DNA of 39,241 nucleotides, taken from the NCBI GenBank assembly GCA_024638445.1, contig JAHEKH010000003.1, positions 24,528-63,768 of the forward strand, written 5' to 3'. Each line of letters starts with the position of its first letter. Within the stretch, counting starts at the first letter, position 1. This document shows, piece by piece, positions 23,845 through 32,100 of the stretch. The translations under genes and the position numbers were made by a program. The stretch comes from Gammaproteobacteria bacterium (GTDB lineage Bacteria; Pseudomonadota; Gammaproteobacteria; Steroidobacterales; JABDKV01). Below the pieces are notes generated by a model. It was not told the origin of the DNA, did no database searches, and saw only the letters and a list, made by a program, of their open reading frames with translations.

Positions 23845-24687
23845 TCAGTCGCGATTCTGGCGGGCCTCGTCGAGATGCCTGCAAACCGCGCGCGTTCCCT
23901 CGAGCATGCGCAGGCCGGGACGAGTCACCAGCGCGGCATCGACCGTATAGAGGTTGCCGTTACGCGCGGCCGACAGGTCCGGCCAGCCACGCCAGCGTTC
24001 CAGAGGATCGCCGTAGTTACTGGCGATAATGACTTCGGGGTCGCGGTCGATGACTGCCTCGAGACTGACCACGGGTGCGAGCTGACCCAGATCGTCAAAG
24101 ACATTTCTGCCGCCACAAACGCGGATCATGTCGGATATCGCATGCCGGCCGCCAACCGTGTAAAGCGGTTGCGGCGACACCTGGTAAAAAACAGTGATCG
24201 GTTCACGCCCCCGGTGCGTCGCCGCCAGCTTCTCCAGCGCGGCGCGGTAGTCCCCGGCAGCGCGTTGCGCCATATCCCCGGTCCCGGTCAGCCGGCCGAT
24301 CGCTTCCAGGTTGTCGGCGACGTCGAACAATGATTCGGTGGCCAGCCGGATCACCCGGTAGCCACGCGTCTCGAGCTGATCGAGAGCTTCGTCCGGGTTA
24401 CCGCCCTCCCACGCCAGCACCAGGTCCGGATCAACTGCGGCAAGCTGTTCGGGATCGATACGGAATGCGTCGCCGATCACCGGTAAGGCCTGAGCGGCCT
24501 CTGGAAAATCGCTGTAAGCGACGACACCCACCAGCCGGTCGCCCGCGCCGGCACTGAAAACGAGTTCGGTGAGGTGCGGCGCCAGCGTGACGATGCGCTG
24601 CCCGTTACTGGTGTCGGGGGGAGGCGTTGCCGGCTCGCCGCAGCCGGCCACCGCCGCGACCAGCGCCAGCAACCAAACAGACTTCAA
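23845..24687 (-). CDS. BtuF-like periplasmic substrate-binding lipoprotein
   Basis: The 280-residue product starts at TTG 24687, has a lipobox VAAVAGC (C16) and a class III substrate-binding domain: RIVTLAPHLTELVFSAGAGDRLVGVVAYSDFP, IDPEQLAAVDPDLVLAWEGG and a long helix linking the two lobes, as in BtuF, FhuD and haem carriers. Its place beside btuB and the adenosyltransferase favours cobalamin. The TTG is chosen because it overlaps the ampE stop as TTGA and puts the signal peptide at the very start; an ATG at 24738 would add 17 charged residues. Lipid attachment differs from soluble E. coli BtuF. Confidence 0.82.
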   Translation of the reverse strand: MKSVWLLALVAAVAGCGEPATPPPDTSNGQRIVTLAPHLTELVFSAGAGDRLVGVVAYSDFPEAAQALPVIGDAFRIDPEQLAAVDPDLVLAWEGGNPDEALDQLETRGYRVIRLATESLFDVADNLEAIGRLTGTGDMAQRAAGDYRAALEKLAATHRGREPITVFYQVSPQPLYTVGGRHAISDMIRVCGGRNVFDDLGQLAPVVSLEAVIDRDPEVIIASNYGDPLERWRGWPDLSAARNGNLYTVDAALVTRPGLRMLEGTRAVCRHLDEARQNRD

Positions 24688-25589
24688 ACGGCGAACCCGA
24701 AAATCGTCAATACCGCGATTGCGGTCAGCCACACCCACAGCGTGCGAGACACCAGCTGCATCGCGCCACGCGCCGCGCGAATCTCGATACCGCCGGAATC
24801 GCCGGCCCCTGCTGTCGGTGGGCCAAGCGCACCCATGCCCGCGCAGGCCACCACGTCGTCATTGATCTCGAAAAAGTTTTCGGCGCAGTCCTGGTAGTAG
24901 CCTCGCCAGTCGGCGACCGCGCTTTCGAAGCTGCCTGCCAGGGCAAACGACAGCGCCAGCACGCGGGCCGGCAGCCAGGCAACGATGCCGTGCACCCGCT
25001 GCGTCACCTGCAGGTAGGCCGGTGTTTCGCCCTGCTCCTCCGCGGCCCGGCCAGCTTCGAACATGGCCCTGCGGCGGAACATGTCGCTCACCCGGAACAA
25101 CCAGGCACCGGCGGGACCCAGCACGATGAACCACAACACCACGCCGAACAACCGGTTGTTCGACTGCACGAAGATTGCTTCCTCGATGGCCAGCGCGCGC
25201 TTGCCGCGGTCCTTCGGTGCTTCCGTCTCCAGCAGCTCCTTGGCTAGTCGCCCGGCCTTCTCACTGTCGCCCGAGTGCAGCGCGCTGATGTAGTCGTCGA
25301 CCTCGTCCTCCAGATCGCGCGGACCAAGCGAGAACAGCAGCATCAGCACCGCAAAGACCAGGTAGGGCAGACCCAGCAGCGTATCGCGAAATACGAGGGC
25401 GAAGGCCGCTACCGGAATGACAGGGACGAGCACGACCAGGATGGCACCGAGGTGACTGAGCAACCCGCCACCGAGCATCCGCAGCCCTCGGTCAAAGAAA
25501 CCGTCCAGCCAGCGGGCCTCACGCAGGTGAAACAGGTGCGTCAGGAAACGCTCGACGAACAGGCCGAGCAGCAGCGCCAGGAGATTCAT
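24684..25589 (-). CDS. ampE: AmpE family membrane protein
   Basis: The 301-residue inner-membrane protein has helices at about 1-20, 45-65, 70-90, 145-170 and 275-300. It follows ampD by 27 bases and shares with E. coli AmpE the segment LFSLGPRDLEDEVDDYISAL, the EEAIFVQSNNRLFGVVLWF helix and the closing AVLTIFGFAV. AmpE is related to CbiB/CobD, but the ampD link and the C-terminus decide for AmpE. Its role is described as modulating AmpD-linked beta-lactamase induction; the mechanism is unclear. Its TGA overlaps the BtuF-like start. Confidence 0.9.
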   Translation of the reverse strand: MNLLALLLGLFVERFLTHLFHLREARWLDGFFDRGLRMLGGGLLSHLGAILVVLVPVIPVAAFALVFRDTLLGLPYLVFAVLMLLFSLGPRDLEDEVDDYISALHSGDSEKAGRLAKELLETEAPKDRGKRALAIEEAIFVQSNNRLFGVVLWFIVLGPAGAWLFRVSDMFRRRAMFEAGRAAEEQGETPAYLQVTQRVHGIVAWLPARVLALSFALAGSFESAVADWRGYYQDCAENFFEINDDVVACAGMGALGPPTAGAGDSGGIEIRAARGAMQLVSRTLWVWLTAIAVLTIFGFAV

Positions 25590-25616
25590 GAGAGGCCGGC
25601 CGTCATTGGCATGCGG

Positions 25617-26195
25617 TTATCCTAACACCTCGCCTCCGCCGGCAGCCGCCACGGCAGCCTTGAGGCGCCGCCAGTCGAAGTGCGGTCCGGGATCGGTCTT
25701 ACGTTCCGGCGCGATGTCGCAATGCCCGACAATGCTCTCCCGAATTGCCGGATAACAACGCCGCAAGGCGACACACAGCTCGGCCAGCCGGTCGTATTGT
25801 TCCGGGTTAAATGGCGTGTCGTCATCGCCCTCGAGCTCGACACCGATCGAATAATCGTTACAGGCTTCCCGCCCCTCGTGACACGACTCACCCGCGTGCC
25901 AGGCACGCATGCCCAGCGGCACATACTGCACCAGCTCACCGTTCCGGCGAATCAACAGGTGCGCCGACACCCGCAAAGATGCAATCTCTTTAAAGTAATC
26001 ATGCGCCTCCGGGTCCAGGCAGTTGGTGAAAAACCGGTCGATCCACGGCCCGCCAAACTGACCCGGCGGCAGACTGATCGCGTGCACCACGATCAGCTCT
26101 GGCGTGGCGCTCGCCGGGCGCGCGTCGTAATTCGTCGACGCGACCTGCCGCGCCTGCCGCACCAGCCCCGTTCGTTCGTCAATTTCCAGGCTCAT
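25617..26195 (-). CDS. ampD: 1,6-anhydro-N-acetylmuramyl-L-alanine amidase AmpD
   Basis: AmpD cleaves the peptide from anhydro-muropeptides during cell-wall recycling, in the cytoplasm. The 192 residues have all three zinc ligands, H38 (VVHAISLPPGQFGG), H158 (GHCDIAPERKTDPGP) and D168, and the likely catalytic E120 in SIGVELEG. RVSAHLLIRRNGE and MRAWHAGES are also characteristic. There is no signal peptide, which separates it from periplasmic AmiD-like amidases. It heads the ampDE pair. Confidence 0.97.
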   Translation of the reverse strand: MSLEIDERTGLVRQARQVASTNYDARPASATPELIVVHAISLPPGQFGGPWIDRFFTNCLDPEAHDYFKEIASLRVSAHLLIRRNGELVQYVPLGMRAWHAGESCHEGREACNDYSIGVELEGDDDTPFNPEQYDRLAELCVALRRCYPAIRESIVGHCDIAPERKTDPGPHFDWRRLKAAVAAAGGGEVLG

Positions 26196-26250
26196 CCCAC
26201 GATACTAATCAAATCCCGCCCCAGCCGCCGCATGTGCTGACCCGGATCTC

Positions 26251-26273
26251 TGTGGAAGCGGCTTCAGCCGCGG
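26251..26273. repeat. REP-like palindrome
   Basis: TGTGGAAGCGGCTTCAGCCG followed by CGG closely resembles the well-known REP-type sequence TGTGGGAGCGGCTTCAGCCG of Pseudomonas and relatives; GCGGCT and AGCCGC are its arms. It stands directly before the tandem array. No transposase of the REP-associated type is in the window. Confidence 0.65.
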
Positions 26274-26285
26274 TTACCGGCGCCA

Positions 26286-26748
26286 ATCGCGGCGGGAAGC
26301 CGCATCTGCGCGGTCGTGACCGCGGCAGCCTGAGCGACAGAGCCGCCGGTGCCTTTCTTTGGTGACGCCAGGCTCCCGGAACCCGGGGGAAGGGCCGGCA
26401 GATCGCTCACACAATCTCGCGACAATAGGGATCGCGACCGGAAGCCACTCCCGCGCGGTCGTGACCGCGGCAGCCTGAGCGAGAGAGCTGTCGGTGCCTT
26501 TCTTTGGTGACGTCAGATCCTCGGCACCAAAGAGAGGTACCGGCAGATCGCTCGCGCAATCTCGCTAAAAGGAATCGCGGCCGGAAGCTGCTCCCTAGCG
26601 GTGATAGCCGCAAAGGCCTCAGCGACAGAGCTCCCGGTGCCTTTCTTTGATGTCGTCAGATCCTCGACAACAAAGGAAGGTGCCGGCAGATCGCTCGCGC
26701 AATCTCGCGACAACAGCGATCGCGGCTGGAAGCCACTCCTACGCGCCA
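26286..26748 (+). repeat. Tandem array of about 145-bp hairpin repeats (3.2 units)
   Basis: Units start at ATCGCG in 26286, 26431, 26574 and 26719, giving lengths of 145, 143 and 145 bases plus a 30-base partial unit. Each unit has a leader (ATCGCGGCCGGAAGC...), a hairpin, and a trailer CGCTCGCGCAATCTCGC. In unit 2, arms 26479-26509 and 26525-26555 pair over 31 positions, 26 of them Watson-Crick and 3 G-T. With the REP-like element it fills most of the 576 bases between ampD and argE; no gene is seen there. Confidence 0.9.
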
Positions 26749-26771
26749 GCCGAGTGTGCAAGAATCACGGG

Positions 26772-27917
26772 ATGCCGCCACACCTGCGCAACATGATTGA
26801 AGAGCTGATCGCGACACCGTCCATCAGCAGCGTCAACCCGGCGTTCGACAGCAGCAACGCCGCTGTTTGCCACAAGCTCGCGCCGTGGCTGGAGGACCTC
26901 GGTTTCCTGGTCAGCGTCGAGGCCGTTCCCGGCACACCCGACAAGTTCAACCTGGTCGCCACCCGCGGAAATGGGCCGGGTGGTCTCATCCTCGCCGGTC
27001 ATACCGACACCGTGCCCTACGACGAGGGCCGCTGGCAGCACGACCCCTTCGGCGCCGACGAACGCGACGGCCGTATTTACGGGCTCGGCAGCGCCGACAT
27101 GAAGAGCTTTTTCGCGCTCGCCATCGAGGCGATACGCCAAACCCTGGACAGCGACCCCCGGCGACCGCTGACAGTCCTGGCCACCGCCGACGAGGAAAGC
27201 TCCATGTCTGGCGCCCGCGCACTGGCCGCCCGCGAGGGCCTGCCGGCGGAATGCGCGGTCATCGGCGAACCGACCGGGCTGCGCCCCGTGCGCGCCCACA
27301 AGGGCATCCTGATGGAGGCCGTGAAACTGACCGGCCAGGCCGCGCACTCCAGCAATCCCGGCCTGGGCAACAACGCCATCGACGGCATGCACCGGGTCAT
27401 CGCCGCGCTGATGGAACTGCGCGAGGAACTCGCCCGTAAAAACCACGATGACCGGTTCGAGGTGGCACACCCCACGCTCAATCTCGGCCACGTGCGTGGC
27501 GGCGACAACGCCAACCGCGTCTGCGGCGCGTGCGAGCTGCACTACGACCTGCGGCTGCTGCCCGGCATGGACCTCGAAACGACCCGCCAGACGCTGCGCG
27601 AACGAATCGCCGCCGCGGTGGGCGGCACCGGGCTGACGCTGGAACACAACGCCCTGTTCGAAGGCGTTGCCGGTTTCGATACCGGCGCAGATTCCGCCCT
27701 GCTCGCGGCCTGCGTAGAACACACCGGCAACGACCCTGCGATCGTGGGTTTTGCCACCGAGGCGCCCTTCCTGGCCGGGCTCGGCCTCGACACCGTGGTG
27801 ATCGGTCCGGGCGACATCGACCAGGCCCACCGGCCCGACGAGTACCTGCCGCTGGCCTCGCTGCAGCCGGCGGTCGAGCTTTTCAGCCACCTCATTCATC
27901 GTTACTGCCGGGCCTGA
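26772..27917 (+). CDS. argE: Acetylornithine deacetylase
   Basis: ArgE hydrolyses N-acetylornithine to ornithine in arginine synthesis. The 381 residues show the M20 metallopeptidase pattern: H77 and D79 in AGHTDTVPY, D109 in GSADMK, catalytic E141 and metal-binding E142 in ATADEESSMSG, GEPTGLRPVRAHKG and the final histidine in IDQAHRPDEY. ELIATPSISS (11-20) is typical of ArgE. The ATG at 26772 is taken; frames continue upstream only through the repeats. It is followed after 1 base by rsmE. Confidence 0.93.
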   Translation: MPPHLRNMIEELIATPSISSVNPAFDSSNAAVCHKLAPWLEDLGFLVSVEAVPGTPDKFNLVATRGNGPGGLILAGHTDTVPYDEGRWQHDPFGADERDGRIYGLGSADMKSFFALAIEAIRQTLDSDPRRPLTVLATADEESSMSGARALAAREGLPAECAVIGEPTGLRPVRAHKGILMEAVKLTGQAAHSSNPGLGNNAIDGMHRVIAALMELREELARKNHDDRFEVAHPTLNLGHVRGGDNANRVCGACELHYDLRLLPGMDLETTRQTLRERIAAAVGGTGLTLEHNALFEGVAGFDTGADSALLAACVEHTGNDPAIVGFATEAPFLAGLGLDTVVIGPGDIDQAHRPDEYLPLASLQPAVELFSHLIHRYCRA

Positions 27918-27918
27918 G

Positions 27919-28650
27919 ATGCGCACCAACCGTGTCTTCATCGATCAGCCGTTGGCAGGCACCGCAAAGGTCTCGGCCGATGGCCCGGTCGCACACTACC
28001 TGACGCGGGTCCTGCGGCTGCGGGTCGGCAACCCGCTGGTTGTATTCGACGGCTGCGGTGGCGAGTACGACGCGACACTCGCCGCGGCGACACGTGACGG
28101 CGTCACGCTGGAACTCGGCACACATCGCGACGAAGACCGCGAATCGCCGCTGGCGCTGACCCTGGGCCAGGGCATCGCCCGGGGCGAACGCATGGACCTG
28201 GTGCTACAGAAAGCCACCGAGCTCGGTGTCAGCCGCATCGTGCCGCTGTTGACCGAACACACCGTGGTTCGTCTCGATGCCGGCCGCGCCGTAAAACGCC
28301 ATCAGCACTGGCGCCGGGTCATCGCCAGCGCCTGTGAACAGTGCGGCCGCAACCGGCTGCCGAATATCGCCGAGCCGCTGGATTTCGGCACGTGGATCGA
28401 ACAGCGCGACGAGTCCGCGTCGAATATCCTGCTGGAGCCGGGCGCCGCACAAACACTGGCCGGCGTTGCCAAAGAGGGCCGGCCCGTCTGTCTCCTGATT
28501 GGACCGGAGGGCGGGCTCAGTCCGGTCGAACGCGAGACGGCCAAAAACAACGGATTCGAGCCGGCTTCGCTGGGGCCGCGCATCCTGCGCACCGAGACCG
28601 CGGCAATTGCCGCACTCGCAATACTCCAGTCGGGGGTGGGAGACCTCTAG
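27919..28650 (+). CDS. rsmE: 16S rRNA (uracil1498-N3)-methyltransferase RsmE
   Basis: RsmE methylates U1498 of 16S rRNA. The 243-residue SPOUT-fold enzyme has an N-terminal PUA-like domain (HYLTRVLRLRVGN), then MDLVLQKATELGV and the knot motifs LIGPEGGLSP (193-202) and LGPRILRTETAAI (218-230). It starts 1 base after argE. Its TAG overlaps the TAG of chpC in the bases CTAG (28647-28650), with no terminator between. Confidence 0.96.
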   Translation: MRTNRVFIDQPLAGTAKVSADGPVAHYLTRVLRLRVGNPLVVFDGCGGEYDATLAAATRDGVTLELGTHRDEDRESPLALTLGQGIARGERMDLVLQKATELGVSRIVPLLTEHTVVRLDAGRAVKRHQHWRRVIASACEQCGRNRLPNIAEPLDFGTWIEQRDESASNILLEPGAAQTLAGVAKEGRPVCLLIGPEGGLSPVERETAKNNGFEPASLGPRILRTETAAIAALAILQSGVGDL

Positions 28651-29120
28651 GAAGCCCGATCGAGTTCCGCAGCGATCATGCTTTCGAGCCGCTCGAGGTC
28701 GGGTATGAGCGGCCGCTGGTTGACCATCCGGACCTGGCACAGCACGGGGCTGTCGGCCGGCCAGTCAGAGGCCGTATCGGGCGCCAGTACCGCGGGATTG
28801 ACCCGCACCAGCTGCGGGAAGCCCTGGGTCACGATGCCGAAAAACCCGGCCCGCAGTTCGTCGCCGAGTGTACGAAAAACAACGACGCGGGAACGCGGAC
28901 CGGTACGCGGCATCGCCTCGCCACAGGCGCCTTCGAAAGACACCAGCGGAATGCTGCGGCCGTTCCACTCCATTCGTCCGAGCAACCAGCTCTGGGCGCC
29001 GCTGACGGTTTCCGGCTGGCTGTAGCCGGTGACTTCGGCAATACAGGCGCGTGGTACCACCAGGCGTCCTTCGGACAAAGGCACCAGCAGGCTGTAGAGT
29101 TCCTCGATCGCTGCGCTCAT
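28647..29120 (-). CDS. chpC: ChpC-like CheW-domain protein
   Basis: The 157-residue protein is a single CheW-like domain (ELYSLLVPLSEGRLVVPRA at the start, SWLLGRMEWNGRSIPLVSFE in the middle). As the last gene of a Pil-Chp cluster, after chpA, it matches ChpC, an adaptor that couples further receptors to ChpA. Its start overlaps the chpA stop as ATGA. The family sequence is divergent, so the call leans on position. Confidence 0.82.
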   Translation of the reverse strand: MSAAIEELYSLLVPLSEGRLVVPRACIAEVTGYSQPETVSGAQSWLLGRMEWNGRSIPLVSFEGACGEAMPRTGPRSRVVVFRTLGDELRAGFFGIVTQGFPQLVRVNPAVLAPDTASDWPADSPVLCQVRMVNQRPLIPDLERLESMIAAELDRAS

Positions 29121-32100
29121 GACGACACCGCCGCACGCCGCCGGGCCAGCAGGGGCCTGATCGTCTCCAGCAGCTGTGCTTCCTGGTAGGGTTTGCCGAG
29201 ATACTCGTTCACGCCGAGCTCGATTGCGCGATTGCGATGCTTGTCGCCCACCCGTGAAGTAATCATGACGATCGGCACGCCTTTCAGCCGCGGGCTGTTG
29301 CGAACGTGGGTGGCCACTTCGTAACCGTCCATGCGCGGCATCTCGATGTCGAGCAGGATCAGGTCGGGCAAAACTTCCTGCATTGCCGACACCGCGTCCA
29401 CCCCGTCCTTGGCGGTTACGACCCGCATATCGTTGCGTTCCAGCAGCCGCTGAGTCACCCGGCGCACGGTAATCGAATCATCGACCACCAGTACCGTCGA
29501 ACGCTCGTCACGCTGCTGTGGCCGGGATTCGGCCAGCACCCGCGCCGGACGCGCGCTGCGCACCAGGGCGTTAACGTCGAGTATCACGACGATGCTGCCG
29601 TCACCGAGTATGGTTGCCCCGGCGACGCCACGCACGGCGGCAATCTGCGGACCAACCGGTTTCACCACGACTTCGCGGCTGCCGACGATCTCGTCGGCGA
29701 TCAGCGCGGTCGAATGCTCACCGGCCCGAACGAGCACCAGCGGCACGGAGCTTCCCGCCGCCTCGAGATCGGTCGCGTGACCGCCCAGCAGGTGGCCGAG
29801 ATGCTGAAACTTGTACACGTGGTCGCCGTAATCGAACTGCGGATTCTCCACCGACAGGTACTCCGCCAGTTCTCCAACCGGGATGCGGGCCACCCCGGCC
29901 AGCGTCGGCACGGGGATCGCGTACTGCTCTTCGCCGGTGCGTACCAGCAGCGCCTGGCTGATTGCCAGCGTCAGCGGCAGCCGCACCGTGAAGGTTGCGC
30001 CGCGGCCGTGCGTGGAATCGATCTCGAGCGACCCGCCAAGCTGCTTGACGACATTGGCCACCACATCCATACCGACACCCCGGCCTGCCGCCTGGGTGAC
30101 TTCCGTTGCGGTGCTGAAACCGGGCTCGAGGATGAGCTGCAGCACCTCGGCGTCGCTGAGCGCAGCCTCACCGGAAATCACGCCGCGACCACGGGCCTTG
30201 GCGCGAATCGCCTCGAGATCCAGGCCACGGCCATCGTCATTGATCACGATGACCATTTCCGAACCCTCGCGCGCCACGGTGATACGAATCGTGCCGCCGG
30301 TCGGTTTGGCCAGCTGCTCGCGCTCTTCGGGGCTCTCGATGCCGTGGACGACAGCGTTACGCAGCATGTGTTCGAACGGTGGCAGCATTCTTTCGAGCAC
30401 CTGCCGGTCGAGTTCGCCACCGCCCTCGACCACCAGCTCCGCACGCTTGCCCTGCTCGGCGGCCACCTGCCGCACCAGCCGGCTGAAACGCGGCACGTGA
30501 CGCTGGAACGGGATCATGCGCGTGCGCATCAAACCGTCCTGCAGCTCGGTCGTTACCCGCGACTGCTGCACCAGCAGCGTTTCGGCATCGCGGGTCAGTT
30601 CCTCGAGCAGGCCCTGGATACTGGACAGGTCGCTGACCGACTCGGCCAGCGCACGCGACAGCTGCTGGATCAGCGAGTAGCGATCCATCTCCAGCGGATC
30701 GAAATCGGAACGACGCTCGGTGCCCGCGTCGTGATGGCGATGCAGGATGTGTGCCTCGGTCTCCATTTCCAGCTTGCGCAGCTGTTCGCGCAGGCGAACC
30801 ACCGTCTGCGCCAGCTCGGCGGTGTTGAAGCCGATGGTGCTGATCTGCTGTTCCAGCCGCGAGTGATAAATGCTGACTTCGCCGACGTTGTTGAGCAGAT
30901 CGTCCAGCAGGTCGGCCGAGACCCGGGCAAATTCCTGCCGCTCGCCGGCCTCCTCGCTGAACAACTCGCGTGCCGCTGACGGCAGCGCCGCTTCTTCTTC
31001 GCCGGCAGGCTCGGGTTCAGGCTCCGGTTCGGATTCGCGTTCCACCAGCGGCTGCAGCGGTTCCGGCGGAAACTGAGCAAGCGGCGATTCCGGTTCGGGT
31101 GTCGCGGGCGCTGCCGGTGCCGCCAGCGCACGGATACGTTCAACCAGGTCATCGGCATCGCGCAGGTTGCGGTTGGCGCGCAGCGATTCGGCCATCGTGT
31201 GCATCCGATCCAGGCACTCCTGAACGAGACCCATGACCCGTTCGTCGGTGCCCTGGCCACTGCGATCGATCGAGATCAGCAGTGACTCCAGCTCATGACT
31301 GAGGTCGCCAATGGGGCTGACGCCGGCCATTCTCGCGCCACCTTTCAGCGTATGCAGCTGGCGCTGCAGTTCCGCCATCGCTACCCGGTGAGTCGCCTCG
31401 GAACCCAGCCCCTGCAGCGACAGGTCAGCCGATTCCAGCAACTCGGTGGCCTCGTCGCCAAAGATTGCGGCAATCTCGTCATGCTGCTGCGAGTCGTGGT
31501 CCGGTTCCGGTTCCGGTTCCCGCTCGGGCCGCGATTCCGCCGTGGACGGTACGGCCTCGACGGCCGGCTCCCCGGCCGGCTGCGGCTCGCCAGTAGCCGT
31601 CTCGAGATTCGCGATGCGCTCGTTGAGCGAGGTCACATCGGGTCGTGGCCGATCGCTGTTGATCGAGGCGACCAGGGCGCGTATCGCACCGGCAGCGTCG
31701 GCCAGGACGCTCACCGCGTCGTCATCGACCGTTCCACCCTCATCGAACTGGCCGCGCACATAGCGATTGATCGGATCGGCGATCTCGGCGACCTGGCGGG
31801 CACCGGCCATATTCGCGCTGCCGCTGAGCGTGTGCCAGGCACGCTGCAGTTCGTCGCTGACCGGGCACGGTGTCCCGCCCGGTCCCGTCGCCGCGGCGAC
31901 GAACCGGTCGATGGCCTGCAGGTGCACATCCGTTTCGTTGCGGAAAATTTCGTGCAGCACCGGATCCATCTCGCGCGCATGGGCAGGCTCGGGCTGCGCC
32001 GCTGCGGTTTCGGGTTCAGGCTGCCGCTGCTCCGGCGCGGGCGGCTCGTCGATCACGACGGACTCGTCACCGGTCAATCTACGGGCACGCTGCATGATGC

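Noticed and set aside
24684-25589. CbiB/CobD cobalamin biosynthesis enzyme
   Set aside because: The B12 neighbours made this tempting, but the gene follows ampD and its C-terminus and central helices match AmpE.
26286-26748. CRISPR array
   Set aside because: Units are about 145 bases with internal hairpins and no unique spacers between short direct repeats; no cas genes are present.
26601-26771. N-terminal extension of ArgE by 57 codons
   Set aside because: The extra codons are read from the hairpin repeats, and the family start ELIATPSIS lies just after the ATG at 26772.
29306-30979. 557-codon open frame on the plus strand
   Set aside because: It is antisense to the kinase, CheW and receiver parts of chpA; a shadow of high-GC coding.
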